64,000 nt of DNA from Stenogyne calaminthoides (GCA_037126765.1 JBBCBC010000025.1:11997639-12061638); one strand, 5' to 3'; shown: positions 35,721-47,814, counted from the stretch's first letter. Program-made: numbers and translations. The notes: generated by a model from the sequence alone, not told the origin.

Positions 35721-37277
35721 TGTTGGGAAATTTATAGTTTTGATGAAAGTTCCAAAAACACATGTAATAGGACCACCACATCTGTTAGGTATCGATGTTT
35801 ATATTACTCGCTATAGGAGACCGATTGATAATGATTGTATAGAACAACCGATGAAATAGATAGGTCACATATTGAGGGGGAACTCAATATGTATAGGTCG
35901 ATCCAAGACTCAAAGGACATCCGATATCCGATGGCCAAAATGCAAGACAGAATAGAAGATCGATCGTTCGATCTAGTCGATATATCTCACCAAAGTCATA
36001 AAGCCCAAACTCGAATACTTGAAGATCGATGACTTCCGGAAGATCGCACCGGAAGACCTACATCACCGAAGTCTCGCTAGTTGAAGCTAAGTCAACCGGC
36101 ACCGAAAGACTCCATCGTAGATCGATCGATTCGAATCGATCGAATCACCACCAGTGAAAACCGATGTTTCACCTAATCATACGCCTATGATCCGAACAAG
36201 AAGAATGTCAACCTTAGTTGGAAGAACAAACACCGAAAAAGTGCGTCTCATAACCAATAAGAACAAGACACGTATGATCGGAGCCGACAATTAAGGGATT
36301 TGATCTTTGCTCTCTCTAACGGATATAAAATACAAGTTCACGCTTTTCGGCCATGCCGCTCTCAAGCACGCCACATCAATCCTCAAGAACCTACCTAATA
36401 TAGCCTAAAATTCAAATTGCTCTCCAACGGCTCTTTTTGATTTCAAGGTCTATAAATATGGGATCAGACTTCAGAGTGAAACAACGGAAACGCTGAACAA
36501 TCAAGAACCTCAAGCTAATATCAGATTTCCGCACAAGAACACGAACAAGAAGATTAATTTTTATTAAGTGTTCATCCCATAAGTTCTTAGCATAGAAATC
36601 TTTTCATCTAGCTTGTTAGTCGCTTTATATCGCAAAGAAAAGATTTCATAGTTGGAACCAAAACAATCTTATCCAAACCCCCAAGTTAGGTTAAGTTGTT
36701 TAGCAAGATTTCGACTAGGGTTTCTAGTTCGATCTCTAAGGATCGGTTGAGTGTGAACTCCTTAAACATCTAGTTGGTGTACTGTGTTGGACTTACACAT
36801 AAAACAAAGTCCAGTTGGTTAAGTAGGTGCCCTTGTGATAGGGAAGAGTGGGCGTAGGACCGGTTTGTCCGAACCATTATAAATCTTGTGTGCCTTTACC
36901 GCTTTGATTAACGACACACAATCGAACACAACCTTTAAAAAGCGCATACATATTCCAAGTTAAGATCAGTTAACACCAAGCTTCTGATCTGATCAAACTT
37001 GACACTTCAAATCACCGATTAAAAGATTAACTTTGGAATCTGATTTATCAAAACTGGTTTTTCACACGGGTAAAACTTAAGCTTCCGCACACATCGCTTA
37101 AACCGATAGTTACCGAATCGATCCGGCCTTCAGCGACCCAAGAAGTTGGTTATCGCCCAAACCGATTCACTCACACTCGATCAAAGTTAATCGCCTCACA
37201 CCGATTTGCACAAAAGTTTTCGTCTATTCACCCTCCCTCTAGACTTCTGCCCTCACAAAACCCGTTCGGGACCTACA
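35721..37277 (+). mobile_element. 3' LTR of A2
   Basis: 1557 bp, pairs with 22810-24365. The TATA box TATAAATA is at 36451-36458. Confidence 0.97.
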
Positions 37278-37282
37278 CCTTG
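37278..37282. repeat. Target-site duplication of A2 (CCTTG), right
   Basis: CCTTG directly after CCTACA; pairs with 22805-22809. Confidence 0.97.
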
Positions 37283-37533
37283 TTTACTGTTTACATATCT
37301 GAAATTATCTGATAATATTTACCTTTACTGTACACATACTTTTGTGACGCATACCCTGCAATTTATTTAATGCGGAGGTGGGGTATATGTATTAAATGCT
37401 ACTAAATGTGTTTTTAAAATCCAAAAGGTAATCGTGTGTGCATATCCTGACCACACGATCAAAACCGCTCAATCTGGATCGTTTATCCTTTTCAAACGTT
37501 TGATCTTCTAGTCTCGATTTTCCCTCCTTCTTC
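37283..37533. other. Divergent intergenic region of A1 (right part)
   Basis: Continuation of 22250-22809 after the A2 insertion; non-coding, leading to the TATA box of the extra ORF. Confidence 0.5.
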
Positions 37534-37540
37534 TTATAAG
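37534..37540 (+). promoter_or_regulatory. TATA box upstream of extra ORF (A1)
   Basis: TTATAAG in a pyrimidine-rich setting, 140 bp before the candidate splice donor; conserved in A2 at 32312. Confidence 0.5.
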
Positions 37541-37674
37541 CTTCATCAAAACCCTACCAGAGTACTTTTCTCAAAATTCTTGCGATTTATTTTTCTGCAA
37601 ACTCACAATTATCTTTCTGCGATTCAAAGTGTTCTTACGATTCAACCTGGTTCAAAATCGAAAAGCAGAATCTG

Positions 37675-37881
37675 GTAATTTCTGGTTATTTGATGAATTA
37701 CTTTCCTAAAATCCATTGATCATATAGATTACATCTATTTATGTTATCCTGTGTTATGCCTTATCATTTCTTGATATCCGTATGTATTCATCGATTACTA
37801 GGTCTGAGAATAGGTCTGATAATCAATATATGATATCTTTATGTTTATGCACAAATTTTAATCGAGTCTATCTTATTGTAG
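37675..37881 (+). other. Candidate 5'-UTR intron of extra ORF (A1), 207 bp
   Basis: GTAATT donor after GAATCTG, AT/T-rich body, acceptor TTATTGTAG abutting the ATG at 37882. The matching arrangement in A2 supports it. No transcript evidence is available here. Confidence 0.5.
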
Positions 37882-40800
37882 ATGGCCACTCACGGAATGG
37901 GCAAAATTATGTGTAACTATGCGGATTTGGCAACCAAAATTGTTGAAGACAAATTTGTAAGGTTTGGTGTTACATGGGATCTGGAATCAATGGAGGTGGA
38001 ACAAATTCTGAGGAAGGGTGGTCTCGAAAAATACTGTGCTGCTCACTGCAATCCAGTAATGCAGTATGAAGCACTGGAATTCTTGAGGAATTTGAAGGTT
38101 GACGAGGAGAATCCTGGACACGAACTGATATCTTCAGTAAATGGAGAGGAGATCAGACTTACAAATGATGATATATCTCGACTGTTCAACCTGCCCAAAG
38201 GAAAAATCTCTCCTGTTCACTACAAGGAGAATGAAGACGAACTGATCAGGAATGAACTCTTCAGAGAGGCTGATAAACACCAAACCGTAGGCTTTGTCAG
38301 GCCTATGTTGAAAAGGAAATACCGTCTGTTGTTTGACATTCTATCAAAAACAATCATGGGTATCTCGTTAAATACCGATGGATTAACAAATTTGAAAATG
38401 TATAGTATGGTCTTTTGCTATTATCGATGAAGCCAAAAATATTAATTGGCATGGTTTTCTGAAGGCTATTCTGCTCCAAGAACATGACAAGTTTGGAGTT
38501 AGTGAACAGAGATAAGTCTATCTGAAGAAGAGAATCAACAATCTCAACAAGGTTGCAGTCATTCTGAAGGACAAGAGGCCCAATGCTGAATGGGATCAGA
38601 ACGGACTGAAGTCCTACAAGGCTTTTCTCTCTAACACTTCTGTCATCTATGGGCCATTAGATGATGATATGCGGCCTACCCCCCTAAGACTAAGAAAGGG
38701 AAAAACAAGGAGGCAGCTACGTCTGCAACTGATGCTCCTCAAAAGAAGAAGAGAAAACTGGTAAAGGCTCAGGAGAAGAGGCCAAAGAAGGTAAAACAGA
38801 CCGCCATGACTCTTTTTCTGGAAGACGAGTTAGATGAAGAAGGAGTGCCGATCAACTTTGATCGCATAGCAATGTAGATCTGGCTGAAAACATCGATAGC
38901 GGGCTTCTCAAGTTGAGAGCTCGCCAGAATAATCTAAGGGAAGAGTAAGGGACGAACGATCTCCTTCACCTTAATCTCGCGCTGATTCACCACTCAGACT
39001 TCTAGCTGCTGAGCATATCTCTCCTTCTCCTTCACATGCTCGCGAACCTGAAAGTTCACCAATTCGCGAACCAGTAAGATCACCCTCTTGCAGAAACCGG
39101 GCGCACTTGTCAACCCTACAAATGTAAACCTCTGCAGATTCAAATTAATCGGCCAACATCCAGCTACTCAGATGCCACCAGAACCCTCTACATCTCATCA
39201 ACCGGAACCTGGTCGATCTGAACAGGTGATTCCTGAGTCCAGATCATCCAAGACCATCACCGGGAAAATGGTCAGAATGAGAATTGAACGCGATATTGAT
39301 GAGTTATATCCAGAGTTGGAAGCCCATCCTGTTATTCGGGAAGAAGTAATGGAGATCCTCACCTGGAAAGATCTCCATTTGAAGAACTTCTCAGATTTCA
39401 TGATCATTATTGAACAGATGGGAGGTGCTGATGCATTCACAGATTTTGATTTCGACATGAAGAAATTTGCTCGGGTAGGATCACCAAATTTAACCGATAA
39501 TCTCGCCAAGTGATCACAGCTACGATCCATAGAAAGTCGAATAATTGAACAAGTTGAATCGAGATCGCTACTGCGAAACTCCTAAGGAAGATGATCCTAT
39601 GAAGGATGTGGGAGTTCTTAGATGATAGTGGAACCGTGTTTGCAGCTTCATGACCAAACCACTAGGAGGCGCAAACAATGAAATGATCGGGTGATGCAAA
39701 ATATTCACGCAACACACATCACCACCGATCAACTTCAGAGATCGATCTTGTTTTAAAGATCTTCCGAAAGAAGAAGTTGAGGGAGTGTTGGCTAATGAAC
39801 TTAGCAACACAATAGGCCGATCAAAGGCAAAGCGGCCTCAAAGAGATAACGGATCAACGGAATTGGCTATTTCCCGATTGAAGCAATCAAAGATCGGTTC
39901 TCTCAAACCGTGACCAACCCGACTCTTCAATTTAAATAGACAGCTTGACGACAAGCTAGTCTAGGTTGATCAACAACAAGTTTCTCTTCGATGGTCACGA
40001 AAAAAGCTTGAAATGATGAAGAAAAACTTGATAAACTCATTCTTACCCTCTCTCATCGCCGTTGAATCACAAGACCGAAATGATCTCAAAGATTCAAAAT
40101 CTATCTACTCAAGCTCAAGGTTTATCTGTTGAAGATCTTAACAAGGCCATATCGGTCGACTTTGGATCTCTCGATTCCACCTCAACGCTTTTTTGATCAA
40201 ACCAAAAAGGGGGAAGGACAGGTTGAGAAACCAATTGACTTCATCATAACAACGGAAGAATTGATTCGACAGTTGAATCCTATGGCCAGAGACTAGACCA
40301 TCTGGATCTGTTTAACTAATGAAATTTCGGGAAGATGGAGAAGTTAAAAGGCAAGAAAGTTAGGCTGGGTGTCTTTGGGACATCAAAACATGTACCGGCC
40401 ACTCGACTAAGAGAGTCAAGAGAAACACAACCAATCCAGACATGATAATATGAATCGGGCCGAGAAACTGCTTCTAAGGAGCAGATTCTCAAGAAGCTCG
40501 ACCGACTAAGGAGCAGATTGCTGAAGAAGCTCGAATTAGTGAAGAAGAAAGAAGAAAAGAAAAATTGGCAGAGGCAGAAGATCTGAAAAAGAAATACAGA
40601 TCGAGGGTGAAGAAAGGCAAAGCCAGAAAATCTAGGCCAGAAACTCAGTTGCGGCAAGAGTTGATGAAATCATTCCGAAAAACTGCCGCAAGCCGATAGG
40701 TTCGAGGAATGGAATAAGATCGAAGTGAATGGCTTCGGATGCATTTGTTCGACCTAGTGCCACAAGAAGAATCACCAGATCTGCGAATTTCTCAACCGGT

Positions 40801-41075
40801 TGGAGAACAAGCACCCAAATTTTTCTCGAAATATCCGGAAAATGAGGCGAGTAATCAATGTGAGAATATCTCATCAAGAGTATGATGTGATGGACTACTC
40901 AAGAAAGGCAGATGGCTCATTTGATGACCGGCATTTCAAAGGTTCTATTTTGACATCCTGAACAAAGCTCGCATAACTGATCCTCAGCGGATCAATGATG
41001 TCAAATGGAAGCTATACCGGATATTCAACATTCCTCAGGATCAAAGAGAAATGCCAGAGTGATATAAGCCAAGAG
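37882..41075 (+). pseudogene. Extra ORF after pol of A1, unknown function
   Basis: The first 182 codons (37882-38430) are open: MATHGMGKIMCNYADLATKI, then EALEFLRNLKVDEENPG, DISRLFNLPKGK and MLKRKYRLLFDILSKTIMG. The last block and the EALEF/LFNLPK region align by eye with the extra ORF of element C (YRVLLDIVSK; EVIEFVANMQLDDEN), so the two ORFs are homologous. After 38430 the frame shifts. A lysine-rich stretch, a block with PELEAHPVIREEVMEIL (39310-39350) and the embedded polypurine tract (40204-40218) follow. The end near 41075 is approximate. Sireviruses carry such post-pol ORFs. No transmembrane segment or signal peptide is seen, so I do not call it an envelope. Confidence 0.75.
40204..40218 (+). 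promoter_or_regulatory. Internal polypurine tract in extra ORF of A1
   Basis: AAAAAGGGGGAAGGA, 1.08 kb before the 3' LTR; counterpart in A2 and, within the homologous ORF, in C. Confidence 0.6.
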
Positions 41076-41279
41076 ATTAAAGATCAGAAGACTGTTTAGG
41101 ATCAGCTGAATTTAAACCAAAACTTTTCTGATATAATATGTAATCGATAAATCTGATGAATGAAAAGTTTATTCTTTTTCTGATCCTAAGACAAAATCTC
41201 ATTGTCTTCTGATTATGTGTTCTTTACTGTTTTATATTTATCAACTGTGTTGGTTTCTCTCAAGTGTTTTGGTTTTCAC

Positions 41280-41290
41280 AAAGGGGAAAA
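41280..41290 (+). promoter_or_regulatory. 3' polypurine tract of A1
   Basis: AAAGGGGAAAA directly before the 3' LTR at 41292. Confidence 0.85.
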
Positions 41291-41291
41291 T

Positions 41292-42843
41292 TGTTGGGAA
41301 ATTTAGAGTTTTGATGAAAGTTCTAAAACACATGTAATAGGACCAAATGACACATTAGGTAATCGATGTTTTTAATACCAGTTATAAGATGACCAGTTGA
41401 TAATTATTGTATATAACAACTGATGTATAAGATATGTGTCATATTGATGGGGAACTTAAATATGTATAGGTCAGATCAGAAGAACAAAAGATCAGCTGAA
41501 GTCCGACAGGCCAGAAGGCAAGGGAAGGACAGAAGATCAGACGATCTTATAAAGTCAGATAATCAGGTGAAGTCATGAAACACAAATTCAGAAGACCTGA
41601 AGATCAGATGACTACCAGAAGATCAGACCCGAAGACCTACATCACCGAAGTCTAGTTGAGCTAAGACAATCGGCACCGAAGACTCTATCATGTAGATCGA
41701 TTATGGAATCGATTAGGTCACCACACCGTGGTAACTAATGTTTCACCAAGTAATACGTTGTTGATCTGATCAAGAAGAATGTCAACTTTAATTGGTGAAC
41801 AAACTCTGATATGCTGTAATTGTTAACTAATAAGAACAAGACACGTATGACTGGAATGACATCATGGATTTCGACATTTGATAGTCAAACGGCTAGAAAA
41901 ATGACATACACGCTTTTAGGCCATGCCGCATCTTGAAAGACGCCACATCAAATCCATAAACCTACCAAATATAGCCGAAATTCAAATTGCTCTCCAACGG
42001 CTCTTTGATTTCAAGGTCTATAAATATGGGATTACTCTTCAGAGTGAAGACACGGAAATTATCAAGAAGCTCATACTACAACAAAATTTTCGCTCGAAGA
42101 ACACAACCTTGAAGATTATTTTCTAAGTGTTCATCCCATAGTTCTTAGCACATAAATCTTATCCTCCAAATTGTTAGGGCTACTTAAATACTAGGAAAGA
42201 TTTCAAAGTTGGAACAAACAACAAATCTTACCCAAAACCCAAAGTTAGGTTAAGTTTGTTTAGCAAGATTTCAGACTAGGGTTTGTAGTTCTGATTTCTG
42301 GGATCGGTTGAGTAAGAGCTCTATAAATATCTGTTGGTGTAATGTGTTGGACTAGCACAATAATCTAAGTCCAGTTGGTTAAGTTGGTGCCCTTTGTGAT
42401 AGGGAAGAGAGTGGGCGTAGGATCGGTTGTCCAACCACTATAAATCTTGTGTGCATTTACCGTTTGATTAATCGCTTACACTATTGCACACAACTTGATT
42501 AAATCTGCATACATATTCTGAGTTAGGATCAACTAGCACCAAGCTACTGATCTGATCAGATTGACTCCATAGTTATCTGATTGAAAACAGCTTCGAAATC
42601 TGATTTGTTATAAACTGGTTTTTCACAATGGTATAAACTAGCTTCCGCACAATCAGTTAAACTGATAGACACCAAACTGATCTACCCTCAAAGCGTCAAG
42701 AAGTTGGATATCGATCAAAACCGATTCACTTGCACTCGATCGAGCAAACCGCAATCACACCGACCAAGACGAAAAAATTTCGTAAGTCTATTCACCCCTC
42801 CCCTCTAGACTTCTGCCCTCACGAAACCCGTTCGGGACCTACA
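41292..42843 (+). mobile_element. 3' LTR of A1
   Basis: 1552 bp, TGTTGGGAAATTTAGAG...CGGGACCTACA; TATA box at 42019-42026. Confidence 0.97.
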
Positions 42844-42848
42844 ATATC
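42844..42848. repeat. Target-site duplication of A1 (ATATC), right
   Basis: ATATC directly after CCTACA; pairs with 13511-13515. Confidence 0.97.
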
Positions 42849-45205
42849 TGTCATCTTGGTCATGAGCAGGGAGCCCATTTCCTCAACAGCTGTCTTGATC
42901 ACCTAATCATTCTTTTCAATCAGTTTAACTTCAAGATAAGCAGTTCTGGTTTGATATCTTTACTCCATCTCTGCATTGAGCTCTGTTTTTGTCACATCAA
43001 TCTTTCCTTCCAAAGCAGTCATCTTATCTGTAAGAGTTGTTTGTAGTTGCAGCATGTCAGAAGATGAACTCAGATTTTCCAGCTTTTGAGATTGACTTGT
43101 CAAGGTTTCTTCCATTTGATTCACTTTCTCCACCATTAGCACCACCTTCTTTAATTCATCCAGGATTGGACTGAAATCAATCTCTGGAGGCAAAACAACT
43201 GTCTCCAACTGAGCTGGTTGCTCCAAACAAGCCTCAGTCTACATATCATACACAACAGATTTAAAGATAGAAACTTCATTGACTTTGGCATAATGTATAA
43301 CAGTGCCAAAAGGTACCTGAAGAGTGCTAACTTCAGTCTGAGGTTGTGTGATATCAGTCTGTGCAGCATCAGTATCCTTCTCCATATAACTCTCATTTTC
43401 CTTTTCTTTCTCAGTATCTGTCTGAGGTTCCTTCTCCTTCTCAGATTTCTTTTCTGTGTCACCTCCCTGATCCTTAATTTTGTTTTGATCATGAGAACTG
43501 GATGCATCTTCTTCTTCTGTTACTTTCCTTTCAGCTAGCTTCTTTTTCACCAGTTCATCAAAATCACCCACTTTCATTCTCAGCTTTGTTTTTCTGAAGC
43601 CTGAGAAATCAGTCAGGGCAGCTGTCTCAGCATTCCACCACTCTTCTCCTCTGAATGTGGCAATGTTCAGCATTTCCGGGAGTGTCTGATTCAGAATATA
43701 CACTGTCGTCCTGAGCCTGGAGAACATATCCTGAAGGTCAGGATAGGCATTCAGCTCAGGGTATCGGTCCAAGATGAACCGTTCCCCCTTGCTCCGCCAT
43801 TCAGTCTCTTCTGCCTCTCCCTTCTTCAATTTTGGGCTTTCAGGAGCAGTTGGCTCAGATTGTACGAGTTCCAGTGCTGATGGATCGAGAAATGGTTCAT
43901 TCAAGAGTGCATCCAAGTTCATCAATTCCTGAGGTTCAGATTGATCTGAAGTCTGAGCTGGTCTTTCTTCAGTAGTGATCTGAGGTCCTTTGAAAATTTC
44001 CTGAGAAATTTTGTCTGAGCTCAGAGAGGTTTCGAGTACCTCAGAGAAAACATGCTCCTCAGTTTCTTGCTCCTGCACATTTGTCACCACCTAAGCAAGA
44101 ACCTGAAGTGGAGATTTCAACCCTTGCTGGCCTTCAGGTTGAGTTTCTTCAGATTCACTAGCCTCCTTCTCAGCAATAGTTTGAAGTTTTTTTCTCTTCT
44201 GAGGGGCCAATGTTTTCTTCTTCAGTTTTTCACCTTTCTCCATTTTTATTTTCATCAGGGCTTTTCCCCTGGCTTGCCTCGCTTCTTCATCAGCTTCCTC
44301 AGTGGATTTCTGAGAGGTTTGTCTGGTTTCTCTAACTTGCTCAACCTCTGCAGTATCCTCCTCAACTTCTTCTTCTGCTGTCTCCTCCTGAGACTCAGTA
44401 ATCTTTTCTTTCTTTTCCCTCAATGTCCTCTTAGTTGGTTTGAACATGATTTTGGATCTAGAAAAAGCAGTTGAATTTGCAAAAATGTCCTCCTCTTCTC
44501 TGCAAGTTTCCAAGATAAATGCAATCTTGGTTGCATGTAGGATTTTTCCTTTGATCACCACAGAGCCATTCACCTTTTGAATGTGTTTGGCTTGATCACT
44601 GATCACTTTGATCAATTAGTGCAGCCAGTTAAATGCCCTTGAAGGAGAATCTTCAATTGCAGCCATTAACCTCAACTTGGGTTTGCTTATCTGCTCAAAA
44701 CTACCAGATCCACTCATAATGCATTTGCTCACAATATCCAAAAGTACTCGATATTTAGGCTTCAAATGATTTTTATTTAGAGTAGCTTCAAACTTTACCG
44801 GATGCTCAGCAATTTGATCTAAATATTCTTGTTCCCTACCCACCATGTACAAAGTAGGGTCTTCCCCTCGATCATTCAACTCATATATGGCATTTAAGTT
44901 CTTAGGAATAACATATAATTCCCTAACAAACTCCACATACTTTGTACCATGTTCCAAATGCAACACTGTAATCTTAGATTCTATGCAATTTTCGTCATCC
45001 AATTGCATATTAGCAACAAATTCGATTACCTCTTTGGCATATTCAACATCTGGTTGATTCGCGACCAGACAGGTAAGCTTTGCCACACGAATCATATGCA
45101 ATGTCTCCTCCTCTTGAGTCGCGTTGATGTGCTTTCAAGAGAAACAACATTCTCGTACCAAGGTTTGTTGGTAACGGCGAGTTTGTCGTATACAGAGAGT
45201 GTCAT
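42849..45205 (-). pseudogene. Extra ORF of element C, N-terminal and middle part
   Basis: Begins at the ATG at 45205 (MTLSVYDKLAVTNKPWYEN) and continues to the A1 insertion. One frameshift lies near 45125-45140. Downstream of it the frame stays the same all the way and is broken only by stops near 44614, 44092, 43240, 42961 and 42903. N-terminal blocks EVIEFVANMQLDDEN, LYVIPKNLNAIYEL and KYRVLLDIVSKCIM match the A-family ORF. The middle is E/K/Q-rich, probably coiled coil. Joined to 12289-13515 it is about 3.6 kb. I see no membrane segment; the function is unknown. Confidence 0.82.
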
Positions 45206-45830
45206 TTTTGGTGATTTTAGTGAAGGGTTTTTGGAAAGTGAAGAATTTTGAGTGATCGGAGGTTTTTGGAATATAGAGTATCTTGAAGATGAAAGTTTTT
45301 GAAATAGGGCTTGAATGGAGTCTTTGCAATGGATATAGGACTTTGATTTATGGAAAATCGCGTAGATGAAGGATTTGACGGTCAAGATTAAAACTAGCTA
45401 AAATGGGTAATTGAAAGGACGATTTTGCAAGTACTTAGCCGCCAATTTATCCTTATTGGTGATTAATGAACAGTGCATTTAATTACTATTCCTGCAGACC
45501 ATTGACTTTCCTCGAGAATTTCAAACGTCCCGCCCAATTATTTCTTCAGGTGTTTTATCATTTATTGCCAATGATTTCTGAGGTTCAGTTAGACAATAAA
45601 TGTGGTGCATGAGTCAATAACTTCTTCGTACTAATTTTCTCCATCGATCTTCTATCGAAGTTTTGACCTTGATAAAATGTCAAGATAATAATCTTGAAAT
45701 CTTGAACTTCGGATTCTTGAGTTTCCCAAGACTCAGTGTTCATGACTCTCAATTTTATCCTGAGTTTTTCAGTAAAAACCTGAAAAAAAAACTTCATTTA
45801 TCTGAAAACCTTCAATTTTTCAGATTTACC
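45206..45830. other. Spacer between pol and extra ORF of C
   Basis: About 620 bp of non-coding sequence. I looked for the antisense ORF and TATA arrangement of family A here and did not find it. Confidence 0.6.
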
Positions 45831-47814
45831 TTATTCACCTGGATCCAACATTCCTAATTCAACTGATAGTTCCTGAAATCTTAATTCAGTCAAAGGTTTA
45901 GTCAAGATATCAGCTCTTTGTTTATCAGTATGAATTTTCTTCATTCTGATATCCTTCTTCTCAACATGATCTTTGATGAAGTGATGTCTGATATCAACAT
46001 GTTTACATCTGGTGTGCAATACAGGATTTTGTGTAATAGCAATTGCACTATTATTATCACAAAATATAGGTACTTCATTGGCTATAATCTTATAATCCCT
46101 CAATTGTTGTCTTAGCCAAAGAATCATGCTACAACAAATTTCCTGCGACCCACGATTCACTTTCAAGAAGAGTACTAGTTGCTACTGAGGTCTGTTTCTT
46201 TGAAAACCATGATATCAGTTTACTTCCAAGAAATTGACAAGTTCCCGTGGTAAACTTCCTATCAATTCTACATCCTCCATAGTCAGCATCTGAATAACCA
46301 GTTAATTCAAGGTTATCATCAGCTGGATACCATAATCCTCTATTCACAGTGCCTTTAAGATATTTTAGAATCTTCTTAGCAGCCTCCATGTGACTAGCCT
46401 TAGGATTAGCTTGGTATCTTGAACATATTACCACAACAAATGTTATATCAGGCCTACTTGCAGTGAGATACAACAATGATCCAATGATCCCTCTATAATC
46501 AGTTTGATTTACTGATTTGCCTTCAGGATCAGGATCCATCTTGTAGTTAGTATTCATGGGAATTCTAACTGCATTACAATTCTGTACACCATATTTTGCA
46601 ATCAGATCTCTGGTGTATTTTGCTTGATTGATGAAAATTCCTTCCTTAGTTTGTTTCACCTGAAGTCCAAGAAAGAAATTCATCTCCCCCATCATAGACA
46701 TCTCAAACCTTCCTTTCTTCAGGGTAGAAAACTTCTCACACAACTGATGATTTGGAGAACCAAATATGATGTCATCCACATAAATCTGAACAAGTAAGAT
46801 ATCTTTCCCATCTTCTATCCTGAACAAAGTTCTATCAACAGTTCCTTTGATAAAACCATGGTCAGTAAGAAACTAAGAAAGGGTATCATACCATGCTCTA
46901 GGTGCTTGTTTAAGACCATACAAGACTTTCCTGAGCCTGTAAACTTGGTCATTCTGACAAAATCCTGGAGGTTATTCCAAATATACTTCCTCCTTAAGCA
47001 CACCATTCAGAAATGCACTTTTCACATCCATTTGATAGACTGTGAATTTCATGTGGGCAGCAAATGCAAGAAACAATATGATGGCTTCTAGTCTTGCAAC
47101 AGGTGCAAAAGTTTCATCATAATCCAAGCCTTCTTCTTGGGAATAACCTTGTGCAACTAGCCTTGCCTTGTTTCTCACAATGTTATTGTTTTCATCTCTC
47201 TTGTTCTTGAACACCCACTTAGTTCCAATTACATTGTGCTTCTTAGGTCTATCCACTAGCTCCCAAACTTCATTTCTTGTGAACTGATTCAGCTCTTCTT
47301 GCATAGCAGTAATCTAGAATGAATCTTGTAGAGCTTCTTCAATCTCAGTAGGTTCTTTTTCAGATAGGAAGCAGCAGAACAAAGCACTTTCTCCATGGAA
47401 TCTTCTTGTTTTAACACCTTCTGATAGATCACCCACAATCTGACTTGTAGGATGACTATCCAACCATTTTCTCCTGGATGTTCCCCCTTCAGTAGTATCC
47501 TCAACATCAGAAATGTTAGGTTCAGGTATTTCATCAAACTCAGGGAACAATAGAAAAGGAGAAAGGGAATCATCTTCCTCAGGGGAAATTCTATTCAAAA
47601 CATTGTCATAGACATTTGTTCCCCCTTGGTTGATAGATTCAGAGTTTGCCTCGGCTGTGACCACGTCTTCATTGGCATTACATACCCGAGTCTGAACTGG
47701 TGTATGTTCAGTTTGGTCAGCTTCAGTGCGTTGGCTTTCCTTCAGTGGAGAATTTCCATCCTGAGTCTCACCATCCTGAGTTTTTCCATCCTGAACTTCT
47801 TTGTCTGAGTCTGA
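45831..47814 (-). pseudogene. pol of element C: linker, reverse transcriptase, RNase H
   Basis: Minus strand. The linker 47305-47814 contains a stop at its start (after TFYEWS). RT begins WELVDRPKKHNVIGTKWVFK (near 47250) and continues with ARLVAQGYSQEEGLDYDET and YQMDVKSAFLNG. It has a stop before PPGF, then YGLKQAPRAWYDT, a stop before FLTDHG, and the catalytic YVDDIIFGSP (near 46775). RNase H has GYSDADYGGC, a degraded SEAEYVA site (ESESWVAG) and the C-terminal HHFIKDHVEKKDIRMKKIHT/DILTKPLTEL blocks. Several stops are CAG/CAA to TAG/TAA changes. Otherwise it is nearly complete, and the best-preserved RT in the window. Confidence 0.92.

Larger units (their letters stand above)
22810..37277 (+). 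mobile_element. Element A2: Sirevirus-like Ty1/copia nested in A1
   Basis: 14.5 kb, LTRs 22810-24365 and 35721-37277, TSD CCTTG, same strand and gene order as A1. It is the innermost and so the youngest insertion of the nest, yet it has by far the most apparent frameshifts. These cluster at CAG/CTG-derived sites, which points to consensus errors as much as to decay. Confidence 0.96.
13516..42843 (+). mobile_element. Element A1: Sirevirus-like Ty1/copia, split by A2
   Basis: LTRs at 13516-15076 and 41292-42843, TSD ATATC, tRNA-Met PBS, gag, pol, an antisense ORF, a sense extra ORF and a 3' polypurine tract. Excluding A2 it is about 15 kb. It lies in opposite orientation to its host C. The reading frames are interrupted by stops and by many one-base losses clustered at former CAG/CTG sites, some of which may be consensus errors rather than mutations. 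Confidence 0.96.

Noticed and set aside
42849..45205. Envelope glycoprotein in element C
   Set aside because: Although such Sirevirus ORFs are sometimes called envelope-like, I see no signal peptide, membrane segment or fusion-like region; the product is charged and coiled-coil-like.
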